A stretch of 64,000 nucleotides of DNA from Colius striatus (GCF_028858725.1 NC_084781.1:2302513-2366512); one strand, 5' to 3'. Shown: positions 35,873 through 49,912, counted from the stretch's first letter. Made by a program: numbers and translations. The notes: a model not told the origin generated them from the sequence alone.

Positions 35873-38800
35873 CTTCCCCCTTCCTGCCTGCCTCTCCCCT
35901 GTTCTGGCTTCCTTTCTTCTCCTCCTTTCATCTGTTGCTTCCTTGACCTTGATCTGGTTACAGGATTTAAAATAAAATAGCGGAAGCCAGTGATGTGCAA
36001 TAAATGGATTTAAATTTATTCCAGGAGCAGTGTGCCTGCCGTGAATGGGGGAGACCAGTCTCTTAAAGCCACTTCTGTAAAACGACCTTCCTCCTGCACT
36101 GCACCAACATCACCCTTCAGACAAGTGGCTCCTACACGTGGACAAAGGCTGCCTGCATGTGCATGATGTTCTCACAAAACCAAAGGGGTTGGGCTGAGGA
36201 AGGGAACAATTGCTTGACAGTTAAGGAGGTAACCAAAACATCAAATATTTTTAGATGGTAATTTACACAATATGGAAATACTTTCTGCATGAGAAGATGA
36301 GCATGTGACAGCCCAGCCAGGTTAGAAATTCAGTTCCATTCTCCTTGTTAATCTTCTAGTGGCACTGAGTACTTTTACAGCTGCACTAAATCATAGTGAT
36401 GAAAGAGGGTAAAGGGCTGCTGCAACGTTCCAACTTCACCTCACCGCTTCAAAATGACCTTCTCTCAGGTCTGATTACCTGTTATTAGGCCACGACAGCA
36501 GTTGTTAGATCGTAAGGTATAAGGTGCCATGTTTAGGACTGATTAAAGAACCATAAACTAGAATTAAATACACACAAGGTACACTGGAAGTGTTTGGGTT
36601 GGGGAGATCAAGGTGCACACAGAAACTACGTCACAAGTGTGTTGGAGCTGGAAAAGCTGTTGTTCATCTTTGAGCCATAAACCATTGGCGATCCTCTAAG
36701 CAGGGACTGGGGTTGGTATGAATGAAACAGAGGCTTGCCTTTCCTTCCCAGTTGCTGGCACTATGGCTCCTCCTCACAATCTCCACATACATTCTTAAGT
36801 CATGGCCCACAATGTATTAGAGCATTTTGAAGTTCAAGGGAAGTCCTGCACTGGAAACGTGTGGGGATTCACTGGCAAAGCAAGGACCCAAGGACAAGGC
36901 GAGGACGCAAACACCAGCACTTCAGGATGTTCAGGACAAGGAGAAATTTCTCCACTGTTAGCCAAAAGTGTCTGTAGATGAGTGCTACTGTATTTGCTAC
37001 CATGGTTTATTTAATCCTAGGAGCACTAGTGCAGACTTGACCTTTAAGCAGCCTTCAAGTAGTTCCAAGTAACGTAGCTCATACTGTTTCAACTCAAAAC
37101 TGTGTTTTCATACCGAAAAGTAAGTTTGAGCAAGAGTTAGCAATCCACATACACTATTTGGGACAAGAGTTAAACCCACATCAAGTTTCTGTGCTTAGAA
37201 ACAGTAAAGGTGAAAGTGTATGCTACCTTGTGTAAATGCAAAGAAAATCCAACAGAACTGAAAAATGTGACCTGTCTACTTCCACATACCCAAACTTTGC
37301 TCCTTATTCACCTCCTGTGGCTCAAATCATCCTTTTTGCAACATGGCACATAAAATAATCTCGTTTATTTCATTGCAAGAGTCAGTGAATCAGACTCAAA
37401 GAGTTGTTTGCTTTCAGTTCCTCACTCAGCTACAGAATTTTATGACAGCAGTGACTGAATTTTTGGCACCACAAAACCACCATCCCACCTTTAACCTCTG
37501 TATCCTGACCTGTGGCAACTTAAATATCGTGAAAACACCAACTTTCCTGAATACTAACACCAACAGACTTGAGGGACAGAAATGGGACACTGGCTTTAGT
37601 ACCCAAAAAGCTTAGGAAATGCCCACCCTCCGTGCTCACCAGTCCCCCAGGTACTGAGAGGCCACAGTATGAATCAGATCACTAGTTACTCTTTTTTAAC
37701 AAACCCTTCTTTCTAACACTCCTTGGGCACTGGTTACAGTTAATTGAAATGGAACAACTGCTTTTAGGGCGTGTTTAACTCCAAGTTTGCTATTTCTAGG
37801 TCAGAATTGAAACAGTTGTGTATCTCAACACGCATCTGTTTCCCCTAATACCAGCTGGCCTAATAAAAGGTACTATCTCCCACTATAAATCTTGCCTTTC
37901 TTCACCTGACAAAACTGCTGTCTGGAGCTGCCAAACTGCTCGTTTCAAACACAAATCAGCAGGGCTTCCTAAACTTTGTTTTAAACTGTGTTTAGAGTCA
38001 GGTTGGTAAACCTAGTTTGAACTCAGCCCACCACTGCCAAGCCTGATGGTATTTATAAAAAAAAAGAAGGCAAACACAAGGTTTTCTTTGCTCCAAATGA
38101 TGTCAATGTGCAGCATTCACTTTGGTGCACTGGAATCCATGGAATGCAAACCTGTAACCTTTAGCTGCAGTGGGTGACTGGACCAGGGAAATGAACCATC
38201 CAGATAAGTGTGCAGTGTTTGAGAACTTCCATTTCCTCCAGGACAGCATACTTCCAACTGCATGTGCACAAAGGAGCTACTGTCAAGTTAGCTGCTTCAT
38301 CAACACCCTTATGGTAAAACCTGAAATAGATGCTCAGCTGTAATATATAAACAGAAGTTGAAGTGGTACCATATCCTGTAAAAAACAGGAGTGTTCAAGT
38401 GCTGGGGCTGACCTGGGGCTTTGGTCTCTCCAGTCAGGAACCACTTTTATCCCCTGGACAATTCAATTCAATTATCTCTTGAAGTGTGTTCCCACACAGG
38501 AGACAGCAAAAGATTCACCTACTCTGGCTTTCAGTTTTAACTCTTATTGGCATTGAGGTGTAAGGTTTGGTCAGAAAATGATGCTGAATGCACTGCACTC
38601 GAGCTCTGCATGTGCTGGAGCACGTGGTTTACTCAGTGGTGAGGAAATTGATAGGCAAGGAGGTATGAGGCTGATGAGAGAGTTCCCATTTCTGTGCCAA
38701 GCCCTAAAAATAGTTACAAAAACTCTTGGCTCTTTCCTCAGCTTTTGACATGATAAGCCCAGGACCCTCTTATCAAAATTGTGCTGTCACCCTCATCCAT

Positions 38801-41800
38801 CACCTTGAAGTGGGTTCCAGAGCTCTGTCTGAACAGAGCACATTCTCGGCCAGCACCCTTTCAAACCTCCAGTAGCTCATCCCTCAACTGCCAGTGGCCT
38901 CCTGGCACACAGGGCAAGAAATACATCCACTTGGCATGGCCATCTTCACTCGGAGTATGTCATTGGAGACCCTGGTAACAACACACCACCAGATGTCCAC
39001 TGTGAGGCAGGATGGGTTAAGGCACTGCACTTGCAATCCACTACCCCTGCACACTCCTATTACCTCATTTTGACTTGTTTGCTAAAAAACATGGGCAGCA
39101 CCTTAGGTGCTTTCCTCCTCAGTTTTGCAGGGTTTTATTTACACCATGGATGTTAAACACAAACAGGGCAATTTACCTGCTGGTAAAGTAACACAGACCA
39201 AGAATAATTCAGAAATTGGTTGTGCTGATGCTAAACTATAAATGCTTCCAGTAAAAAGTGTGCAGGTTCTAGAGGAGACCAAAGTCTTCCCATGCTACGA
39301 GATTGCCTCAGCCTATAAAAGCAGGCTGTTTACTGGCTCCATGAAAAAAGCAACAACTACTGTAATGAGAGGAGAAAAAAAACCCCACATCACCTCTACT
39401 GCTTTTATTTTAGAGCATTAAAACCAACACAAAACATATCACAGAGCTGTTTTCTCGTACCACGAGGTGCAGAAGAGAGAAAAAGCTGTAAACCATTAGT
39501 TAAGCCACCACTATTTTGCAGGAGTTGCTGTTTCTAAGCATAATGCGAAGCATAATGTGTCTCAGAGATTTTTGTTTTGTTTTCTTGACTAGTCATTTGC
39601 ATGGAAATGAAGGAGTCAGAAGTAAAAATTTAGCAGTCATGTTCTGACAGAGTGGCAGGAGATACTAGATAAAAGAGAGCCTGAGTGGAGGCTGATAGGG
39701 AGAAGTATTACAGCCTGAAGAGGAGCCTCTGTTAGAGCCCAGCACACAGCAGAGAGGATGGAAAGCAACCCCACAAACCTTCAAAAACTTCCATGGGACA
39801 GAATAGAACAAGAGAGGGGAGCCTACCAATTTGGGCTGACATCTTCCAGCATGTCCTTTGCAGACTGGAGCTGCCTGAAAGCCCCAAGCACGTCCTGGAA
39901 CTCAGAATGGAACTCTTCCAACCCCTACATCTGGTAGAATTAAGAAATCATCTGCCTGACCATAACAGATTACAGATGCCAAGGCCACACTCATTATGTT
40001 CATCAGCAACCTCATACTTCCAGCAGACTCTTGCTTGTCATTCCCTCATGAAAGTGACACTTCTAGATTTATTCTAGTCCCTTATCATCCCAAATATATG
40101 GCCTATGAGCCTTTCTTTTGAGTGCTCTCAAGTTGGCAAAAGAATTTAATCCCACTGTAAACCTTTTTCTATCATTTCTATTGCACACCACTTATGTTTT
40201 GGGCAAATGAGAGTTTTGGTCTCTGCAGCCCACAGCTGTCATGAGGCAGCTCTAAGGCTAATACACAGATAAATTGGGAAATTATTAACAGTGGAAGTGC
40301 CACAGAGCTGGAATTCTAGTCATACACGGTGAAAATTAACCTGCTTAAATGCAAATGAGCCTGTGTGGCAGTGTGAATGGCCACAGCCAGCAGCAGACCT
40401 TACTGACTGACTGGAATCGCTGAGAGCTAACAGCTTATAATCAAACAAGCTAGGGAACCACGGACAGACAATCGAGAGCTCTGTCTGTGTGCTAGATTAA
40501 TATAGCAGGAAGATTAAAGCATAGCTACAACTCCTAGTCTAGATAAAACTCTGAGATTAAAGATCAGGCAGTAGGTGTGTAAAACATGTTACCACTCCTT
40601 TCATTAGAAGTCAATCTAAAAATGTTTCCATTAGATAGTGTTGTGATTGCAAACATGCAAGCTGGTAATTCTCAGGGAAAAAGGTGCCAGTGTACTGAGA
40701 GAAGAGGCAGGATTGCTCAAAGAAAAGCCTGGCAGCATTAACACTGTGTTCATTTTGTCTCCCAAATACTTGGTGCAGCAGCTCTGATTATTGAAAAATA
40801 CAGAGGTGTTTTCATCTCTCAAAAATAGATGATTATATGTGTATACAAACTGCAGAAAACTGGCTAAGTGAAAGAATGAACAGTAAGAAAACAAATAGAC
40901 AATGGGACATCACCTGTGCTTACTGAAGCTGAAGTACATCAAACCAACTTTACAATGTATTCTTCAGGAGGAAAAAGGAAATGTCACACACCATGAGAAC
41001 TTCATTAAAATGTCTGAGTAGTATGACATAGTCATTGGTGAGTGAAAACAAGGAGATTAACAGACAAATTGAAGGTAAAGAGTTGGCTGAAAAGAAGTCA
41101 GTCATGTACTTGAAAGAACAGGTTAAAGAATTTACTTGTGAAGTGCCACAAGGAATTGGTCTATTAATGCTCTCCGAGTGTTTTCACAGAGACGCTGGCT
41201 CAAAAAATGCTGGTGAAAAGGTTACGATTTATCACCAACACAATGCATTTAAACAAGTGACTGACCAGAATTCATGGGAAATCCAAGAGTATTAAATTAG
41301 AACCTTGACTTTATACACTAGGGAGCTCGTCAGGGACTTCAGTTACAAGCTGGAAACTAATTAGTTAAAAATTACTTTGAAGTAAGATCTCCCACACAAA
41401 TTAAGTTGAACAGCTAGCTGAAAGGCTCACAGAACACCAGACTCTCAACACCTCATTTTTTTCTCAGGTATTAGTCAGTAACTATTTTGTCCTGAAAGCT
41501 TCTCAAGAAGGGGTGGGCTTTTTTGAGAGTGTTTTTCTTCTGTGCAGATCCCCTTTAACACGCCTGTAAAAGAAACTACAGTGGGATCTTTTCAGAGCAT
41601 ATGACTTCACCAGAAACATTTCAGCTAGAAACAAACTGATAGGGCACACATTAAGTGCACTGATCAGCAAGACAGCTCTTAATCCCAGAATCTAATTAAA
41701 AGGAGAGATTACAGTAATCAGGGCAGCACACTGTTGCTCCGACGGCGCCGATCCTTTTTACGCAACAGTCGGAAGACTCCTTGAAACCACTTACAGATAC

Positions 41801-44800
41801 AGAAAGGAGACAGACACCGTCCTCTTCAAAGACTCTGCACCCTTCTACATCCCTGAGCTTCACTGAATTCCATGTTTCATGCAACAGGTGAACTCTTACG
41901 TTTACCTGGAGAGAATTTCAAACAGTAACTCTGCACCGTTCTGCTGCAGAGCGGCCCAAGAGCTTCAGGAACACGATCAGGTATGACAGCCTGGCCACTC
42001 TTTCTTCCTCCACACGCTTTCATTGCCTGTATTTCTTTTTCACCCCCAAGTCTTGTTTTCCCTAGCCAGTTTTCAAGTTTTTGGTGTGATCATTTGAAGT
42101 CAGTTCTTGGAGAGGACAGAATGTTACCATTCACTACTTCAAAAGGACTCAGATTTAACTTGTTGCCTTTTTGAAGCTGTAAAGTATAAACTTTATGTGC
42201 CTAATATAGCTTTCACATGGTTGAATAAGCAAACTAGATAAATGCCACTTTCCCCAGCCTCCAGCACTTTGAACTTCTCATTGCAGGAATCTCACATTAG
42301 TGTTCCATACAACACATAAAGGCAAATTTTCTGATAGTACTTAAAACTGAGGCTCATTTAACAATACGAGCTGTAACTGCTAAAAGGGCTTGTTATACAC
42401 TGAGTTACGTTTATATTCTCACCATAAAAATTAATGTGAGAACTTCACCAGACAGAATGTATTGGGAGACTTCACAGCACATTCACTGCTCCTGAAACTT
42501 CAGCTTCTCACCACTTCTCTGAAAAGGCACGTGAGATTGCTGCTTTAACAGTGGTCAGCCCCAAAAGTGCACCCTAGAGATGTTTCTGCCACCAACATAG
42601 GAGCAAAACCTCTGTTTGGGGGTTTTTTTAAACACAATAAAAGCAGTAAGTGAATTCATAGTCCTCTTCCTATCCGCACAGAGGCAAACCCCAGAGATTG
42701 TAATCAGATGATACTGAATGGATTGATGTGTTCCAACCCTGAGGCACACATTCAAATCGAACCACTCTTTTTATGGGATCTTAATATTTTCTTTACCTTT
42801 TTGCTCCCTGCAAATTCAAGTTAAATTCTCCCCAAATTTCTCAGTGTAGAAAAGCCATTACATAGTCATTCCTCACCGAGGCTTTGGGTTAATAGTCTTT
42901 GGTCTTTTAACAGCAGGACAAATGAATGACACAGGAGAAGGAAAAAAAGCACAAGTTGAACATCACATTCTTCCAAGTACTGCAAATTGGCAAAAAAAAT
43001 ATCCATAAAGCACTTTTATTTGTCACGTGGCAACAATCTTCTAGTTTAAACTAAACTCCAGAAAGCTATTTTTCTTTCTTACAGCATTTCAGTCCTCACT
43101 TTTAGAGACTCTGCAAGCAGATCAACACAAACCTTAGGCAAAAAAATACACAGCAGAAAGACTGCAAGAGCCAACCTCTCAAAGCAAAACTCTCCAAGAC
43201 CCTGTTGGAGAAAGAAATAGCCAGAAAAAAATGGCATGTTTGTTTGTATCTGCATACCAAAATGTTTTAGCACAGTTCAAGTACTACCGCATGAGTGACA
43301 TTAAAGAGTCAAAAGGGAAAAAACACCCCAAAAACCCCACCCTATCTGTGCTGCTTCTCGCATGTATTTCTTCATTTCCTCCAAAAACAGGGCATAACTG
43401 GGTGTGTTATGTCCCAGGAGCTGCCAATAGCAACCAGAATGAAGAATCCCTCCTCTCTTCTGTCTCCCCCCGCCACCCCCCAAGCTGTGCCTCCTACCTT
43501 ATTGTGTGTGAGGCTTTAATTTTTTGTCACTTGGAAATGACAAACCTGTCTCCTCATTTTACAGAAACAAATGACTGTAACTACATATCACGATCATTTT
43601 GGTTTGTGACAGCCAAATTTGGCTAAGTGCTAGTTTTTATTAGTTGAGCACAAAGCTTACCTGCCAAGTGATTTGTTGTTTGAAGTGTTCAGGTTTATCA
43701 CCAAAAAAAAAGAAGATGACAGCTTCCCTTTCCTCACTTTCATTCCAGATTAGCAAGAAAGTGTTACATCTTCATGAAATCCATGTTAAATATGATAAAT
43801 GTCTTTTTCTGCAAATCTTAAGCTCTCCCCAGAGCCCCATTAACGCCCCAAGTGCTGGAATCCTGAACTGACAAGCAAAAAAAAACATGGGTAAAGAGCA
43901 AAAGGGGAGAGATCAAGGCGAAGTCACACATCCCATACAAGTTGAAGAGGCGAAAAGGCATGGCTAACCCAGACAGCATGGACGGCAGCCAGCTAGTCAA
44001 GGTGTCACAGACATATAAACAAGCAGCCACCTTTCCAACGGAAGCGGCTAGAAAGAATCCTCAACAAGTTTCAGCAAGGCAGGAATGTGGTTGTGTCATC
44101 ACCCTTTTAGCACTACTGTGTACCCTTTATTTTCCTAATGATTCATTTATGCAGATAAATGCCTAAAAGGAGCTCTTCTTGGCCCCAAAACTAGAAATCT
44201 TTATATTTAGCTACAAATCATATTATCGAGTGAGCAGCATCTCTACAGGCTTTAACTTTCTTCCCTTGTATGGCCAAACCTGGTATGGTTGGGGAGAAGT
44301 AAGTTTTTAAGTTTAGGGGTTTTTTTAAGCCTTTGGCAGCTTTACTAACATTTCACAGAAACTTCTTAGAGTAGGTCTTCCTGAACAGGAGTATTTATCC
44401 ACTTAAAGAACAAACAAGATGCTGAAAGACAGCTGCAGAAACTGTCAAGCCCGCAGAGTTCTAACACTATGCAAATATCTGCCCCAAATACAGGACCAAC
44501 TTGCCTCTTAAACCCTAGTTATTCCCAAATTCACTAGTCATTTCCAAGGCTTTTGGGTTTCCATAGCACATGGCATCTTCACTCTTCCAAAGCCTTTGAA
44601 CGGGCTCAACTCTGGCAAGCACCCACTGTAACCAAGTACATTTGGTAATACCCAAATCAAGCACCACCTGTAGGCAGATTTATAAACTAGGGCCTTCAAT
44701 ACTAACTGTATTTCCACTAAAATAGCTCTCACTACAATTACTATGTTCATTTGTACTTTTGAATAGAAATCATTATGCATAGTACAAAGCTACAAAGTGT

Positions 44801-46069
44801 CCCATTATTAGAAAGCATCTCTTTATGATCTGGAAGAAACAACCCTGCCTTTACTCAAGCCTTCTTGGGTAAGCAAACAAATGCAAGCAAATGTTGTGGT
44901 CAAGTCACCTCAAAACAATATAGGAGAGCTCAAAGGAAAAAGGAAAGGATATAGAACAGGCTCTGTGCGCACTGAATGACTGGGACAATGCAGCTTGGGA
45001 AAGAGCAAAAAGACCAAAGAGAAAATTGAGAACACAGAGATCTATAAAATTATAAAAGAGGTGATGACTGGAAAAAGAATCTTTATTCTTTCTGATTGCA
45101 CACAAACTAGGGGAACCTCAATGAGACTATCATTCATCGGGGACAAACCAAACAAAACGACAAGCAAGGCAAACCCCAGGAATTATTTCTGCACAAATGG
45201 TGGGGTTCATTGCATGGTATAAACTGTTCAAAAGGCCTTGGCACACCCATCAGCCCAAGAGGCACTTCTGAACACGCCTGTCAGCACGTACCCTCTAGCT
45301 CAGGCCACCTCCAAACCCTTCCTCTCTGGTGGATGTGCAGAGGAAGGATTGCTGAGCTGCCTTGGATGCTCTTCTACTGTCTCCCTAATGATTTACTTCT
45401 GGCCACTGCCACAGACCTCATGCTGAGCCCAACACATATTTTGCAGCCCTTGTTATCCCATTGTTCATGTACTCTGATAAACCTGTTTGTGTGAAATAAT
45501 TATTTCCCCAGCTCTAAATGAAAACCCCCGTATCTACAAATAACACCCAGTTTAAGTCACTTCCTTAACTCGATTAAGCAGAATGCAAAGAGAATTAAAT
45601 GAAGTGCCAAGTGCTTACAATCCCTCTCTTCCCATCCCTGTGCACAAATGCCATTTTATCAGGTTTGCAGCTCGTTTCCTACCACCACCAATTCATTTAG
45701 GCCCCTTGTCCAGAGCAGTACTAGACATTTGTTTTCATCTAGTGAAACCACTACAAGAATCAATTTCATCTCCACAGCAAGTTCAGAGCAACAGACTCAG
45801 CATTAAGTACACAACTATTTAATTTGATCTATATGCTAGAAACTGCATCTCTGAGGCAACAGCAGCAGCCATGGAGAGTGAGGCGTTTCAACTTCTTACC
45901 TAAACCAATGCTTTCAGGTTTGGTTTTTAACCCCTGCTTATAATCACTGAAATTCTAACACTGAAACACTACTGCAGGTAGAGGCATCTCTCTCACCCAG
46001 CTCTGTCCCTGCAATCTCACACAACGTGTTTTCAAAGGAACAAGCCATGAGGTCGCTGCCCCTTTCCAG

Positions 46070-46165
46070 CCCCACTCGACTCCAGGAGCGACGTCGTATT
46101 TCAGGCGACAGATTGCGGGCGCGCTCTGTAACCGCAGCGTTTCATTTAGAAGTCGGCGCTTGACA
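46070..46165. promoter_or_regulatory. Small CpG-dense patch in ZBTB44 intron 1
   Basis: About ten CpGs in under 100 bases (AGCGACGTCGTATT, GCGGGCGCGCTC, AGTCGGCGCTTG), in a surrounding that is CpG-poor. A CACGTG E-box follows at 46,309-46,314. It could be a secondary promoter or enhancer; there is no transcript evidence. Confidence 0.3.
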
Positions 46166-49100
46166 CATTGAAGTATTGGGAATTCCTGAAGCCTGGCTGT
46201 CTGCACAGTTGCATAATTTAAGCAGGGATAACCTACTTATAAGCGGGTGAGAGAGAGAGAAGAATGTCAACAGACGATCCCTTCTACGTCAAGGGACATC
46301 TTCCCCGTCACGTGCCAGCAATGGCATCGTTGCTTTGTTGCTGTTTATTTAAGCTAGGGGGTTACAGCGCCTAAAAGGAGGGAAGTTACACATACTGCCA
46401 GATCTTCTACTCAAACCTTCTCAAAGCTCATGGAAAAAGAAGCTTAGATGTAACAGACACCACCAGGGAAACGCCACATGCAAAGCACCCAACAGAAGCC
46501 CCGAAGTCCCCGAGACCTCCTCTGGATCGGTGGCAAGCCACACCAACGCCGTTCAACCTCACAGCAGAGGCATCACACACCCATTCACAAGAAAGACGTG
46601 AAAATAAAAAGCCTCTTTTCAGCAAGTCACAGGATACAACCAAAAATAGCCTTCGGATGCTTGTTCAACGTCACGCAGGAGGTGGCGGGGGGGAAAGCTG
46701 TATGTGCTTTGGATCCTCTTTGCAAACAGCTGACCAGACCCTCCTAACAGCACACACTTGCTTCAGACACCACAGAACGAAACCACCCCTTTTACAAGTT
46801 GCCAGAGTTTATGATTAACCTCCTGTTGCAACAACCATGGCAAGGATTCAGTTTCACTTGCTGACTACTTCTCTTACGTACTGCACAAGAAATACATAAG
46901 GACACTCCCCCCTCCCCTTCCATTCCAAACCTCAGAGCAATGAGAAGAGGAATTCTCCCACCCTGTAAACAAAACCAGTGTGAAACCCTTCTGAGTTCGA
47001 GAGGGAGAGCGATCCTCGCTCCTGACAAGTCAGCATCCGTCCCACATCCACCTGGGGAGACTAAAGCAGGGCTGGAAATTCCCTTCCCCTGGAAAGGGAC
47101 TGCTTGGAGTGTTCGCACCAATTAAAGTTTTGGATTAAAAACAGCTGTTTAAATAGAAGCAGTCCCCAGGGAGAGACACTTACAGCATTGTAATGCGTTG
47201 CTGGTGTAAACAGTTTCACATCAATGGAGGCATTTATACTGGTAGAGCTGTCTCTAGCTAGCAGGTTAACACTTGTTCAGCTCCATCTCTTTAAAAGAGA
47301 TGAACTTAAACGCAGGCAAGGTCTCCAGGTGCATCACACCTTGGATCTGGGTTACATCAAGCTGCAGTAAGACACCTCAGTGGCAGAAGAGAAGCACCTC
47401 GCACTTCAAATACCCTAAAAGACTCCTGGACAGCAGCCTGTGACCCGCCTGCACAAAAGCCATTCCCGTTCAATGCCACCTTTGCAGGGTCTGTGGCACA
47501 GGCAAACAACACATCACCTAGTCTAGGAAAACATGTAGCTAGTGCTAACTGCTCTAGACACCACAAGGATAAAGGAAATAAAATACTAAACAAGGGGAAA
47601 GGGAAAAGCCTTGTGTCAGACAGAAGCACGGGGAGAAAGCAGGGGCAAAGATGTAACTGGGCAACCTGAGAAACCCTCAACGTGGGTTTGGTAAACCAAA
47701 GACCTCACGAGAAGAAGATTATCAAAGCAGGAGAGTTCTAGAAACATCAGGACAGCACCTGGGCTGGACAAATTATGACCAGAAAAGAGAAACTGTATGT
47801 CTTGTAGACACGTGGTTTCCAACTTAGGATCTACAGACACCTAGGTAGTAGGCAGGCTACTTATTTTTACTGTGGCTCAACAAGGAAAAACCCAGAAGTT
47901 GAAGCAAAAAATAAGGTAGGCTTAACCCAAGGGCGTCACACTGCTGTACCTGCAGGGCCCATGAAGAGAAAGGGCTGAAAATCTCAGTCATGAAAGATGT
48001 CACAGGCAGCCACAAAGCACAGCCAAAGGAGAGATATGAAATGGGCGAGGAGGGGTGACCTCTCTGGCACGTGTGAGCAAGGGAAGTACCACAGTCTGGG
48101 GGCAGGCACTGAAACAGCTGCTGCTGGGTGTCTGTGGGAACACACAAGACATGAAAGGACAAACAGAATGGAAACCTTCTCTCTGGCTGCGTGCCTGCCC
48201 TCCCCAAGGCTACCAGCAAAATGCTGCCTGCAGCTTTCCTGATGGAAAGGCACTCAGTGGCAGAACTCTGGTGTGTGTACACACAGGTGAGAGGAGACAG
48301 ACCAAGGAGGGGCAGAACAAGCTCCACAGCCACAAACAGGAGATGAGCTGGAGTAGTCACTCCTTAAGGCTTTGGTGGAAGATATCTGTGTGCCTATTTG
48401 GGTGGGAAAATACAATCTTGCAGCTTTTCATAGACAGAAAGAAGCCTCCTGAGGTGTTTAACAAGCTGTGGTGGTCAAACATGGAGGTACTCCCCAGCAC
48501 ACCTATGTGAATGAAGAGGTACAGTAGATTTTGGAAGGTAGCAATACCCTTCCTATGTGTGTATGAAAGGAGGCAACAGGCTTTTGGCAAGGACACCCAG
48601 CATCTGCCTACAGGAAAACAACCCCAAACACATGAAAGGCGAGCAGAAAAACATGCAACAGATCTTGACAGATGAGCACTTCAATAGAGTGTGGATATGG
48701 GTACAGAGGCAGCACCGCAGACCCTGACAGATGGGCAGCAAAGAATATGCAGAAAGGGGTTTTGCAGGGAAAAAAATAAACCACAACAACAAAGGGAAAG
48801 CAAATTTTGATAACGGCTAGTGGGAATCCCTCTTGTCTTCCCATCAGCCTGCAGTGGAAGAGGGAGGCAGCAGGGTATCCCGCTGGGATGCAGGAGACAG
48901 CACACCCCGCCGAAACTACAGCACGGTTTTGCGTTGTGTCCGATCAGACGAGCGCACGCTCGGGGGGCTTCAGCGGGCCCGGCGCAGCTCCCTCGGGATG
49001 CGCGCCAAAAGCACCGCCATCCCACCCCGCAATCCGGTGTGTGTGTGTGTGTGAGACTCAGCCCCCCTCCCCATCCCTGGGATCCCACCTGAGACACGGG

Positions 49101-49440
49101 GGGTGGGGGTGGGGGGGTGACGAGGCCCCTCGCGTGAGGGGGACGCACGTGCGCGCGCGGCGGCAAAGTGCCCGAGGCGATGCCGCCCCCACCCCGTCCC
49201 CACAAACGCAGCTCCGGGGGGACGCCGGTCGCGCCAGATCCACCCCCGCCCCCCACGGGAGACACGCGAGAAGGGGGACGGCCCCGCGGGGTGCAGCAGC
49301 CAGAGCCCTCCCCCCCGGGGTGGGCGCCCGCCTGCGCGCGCAGGGCCGCCGTCCCCCGCCTCTGAGGGGAAACCGCGCTGGCCCCAACGGCCGCCGCGCC
49401 ACAGCCCGCCCCGCTCCGCCCCGCCTCGAGGCCCCGTTAC

Positions 49441-49900
49441 CTGCTGTCGCTGAGGGGCCGGCTCGGGGGCCCGACGGTTGAGCGGGAGGCCGAGACACCC
49501 CCTCCCTCACACACACACACGCGCGCTATCTGGGGCCGCGCCGGGGCCCTGCCTGGGCCATGACGGCGGACCGGGAGGCGGCGGCGGAGGAGGAGGAGGA
49601 GGAAGAGGCCGCCGCCGCCGCCTCCCCCTCAGGCGGCGTGCGGAAGGCGGTTGTGAGGGGAAGGGCGGGGGGGGGGGGGGGGAGGGTTGCCGCGGGCGAG
49701 CCCCCCTCAGCGAGAGGTGTGCGGAAGGGGGGGTGGGGAGGGGGCGTGCGAGCGGCGGGGCCGAGCGGGGCTCGGTGAGGGGGGGGGTGGGGGAAGGGGG
49801 GCGGGCGGGCGCGCGGGGGAAGGGGAAGGGGGGGAGGGAGGGGAGGGGGCTCCCGCGCGACCGAGCTCCCGCGCGCGCCGCGCCGCGCCGCCCGGCCGGG
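49441..49900 (-). other. ZBTB44: ZBTB44 non-coding first exon (3' boundary defined, 5' end approximate)
   Basis: On the minus strand a consensus donor CAGCAG|GTAACG closes the exon at 49,441, inside the CpG island. The transcription start is not visible; I place it left of the ZNF143-like site at 49,913. It would join the acceptor at 33,274. Extremely GC-rich, with CCG runs and a 16-base C run (on this strand). Confidence 0.5.
49667..49682 (+). repeat. Homopolymer G run (16 G)
   Basis: Sixteen consecutive G, flanked by further GGG and GGGG runs, within the ZBTB44 promoter island; able to form a G-quadruplex on the plus strand. Its length is error-prone in sequencing. Confidence 0.8.
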
Positions 49901-49912
49901 CACTTTGTTTGT

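Larger units (their letters stand above)
33275..49440 (-). other. ZBTB44: ZBTB44 first intron
   Basis: This 16-kb intron joins the non-coding first exon (donor GTAACG at 49,440) to the BTB exon. It is mostly unique AT-rich sequence. I can support one long CR1 (35,380-35,872), a CpG-dense patch near 46,070-46,165 and the edge of the promoter island. Minus-strand frames at 47,857-48,360 and plus-strand frames at 48,055-48,510 overlap and show no domain. No nested gene is supported. Unseen alternative 5' exons remain possible. Confidence 0.65.

Noticed and set aside
35485-36000. 171-codon frame with reverse-transcriptase-like end
   Set aside because: It is the remnant C-terminus of the CR1 ORF2 in a 5'-truncated copy, not a host gene or a working element.
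41035-41295. 86-codon plus-strand frame
   Set aside because: Its lysine- and glutamate-rich composition looks protein-like, but there is no domain, no start context of note and it lies alone in an intron; not supported as a gene.
48681-49481. 194- and 224-codon overlapping frames on opposite strands
   Set aside because: Overlapping antisense frames with low-complexity composition at the edge of the CpG island; no domain.
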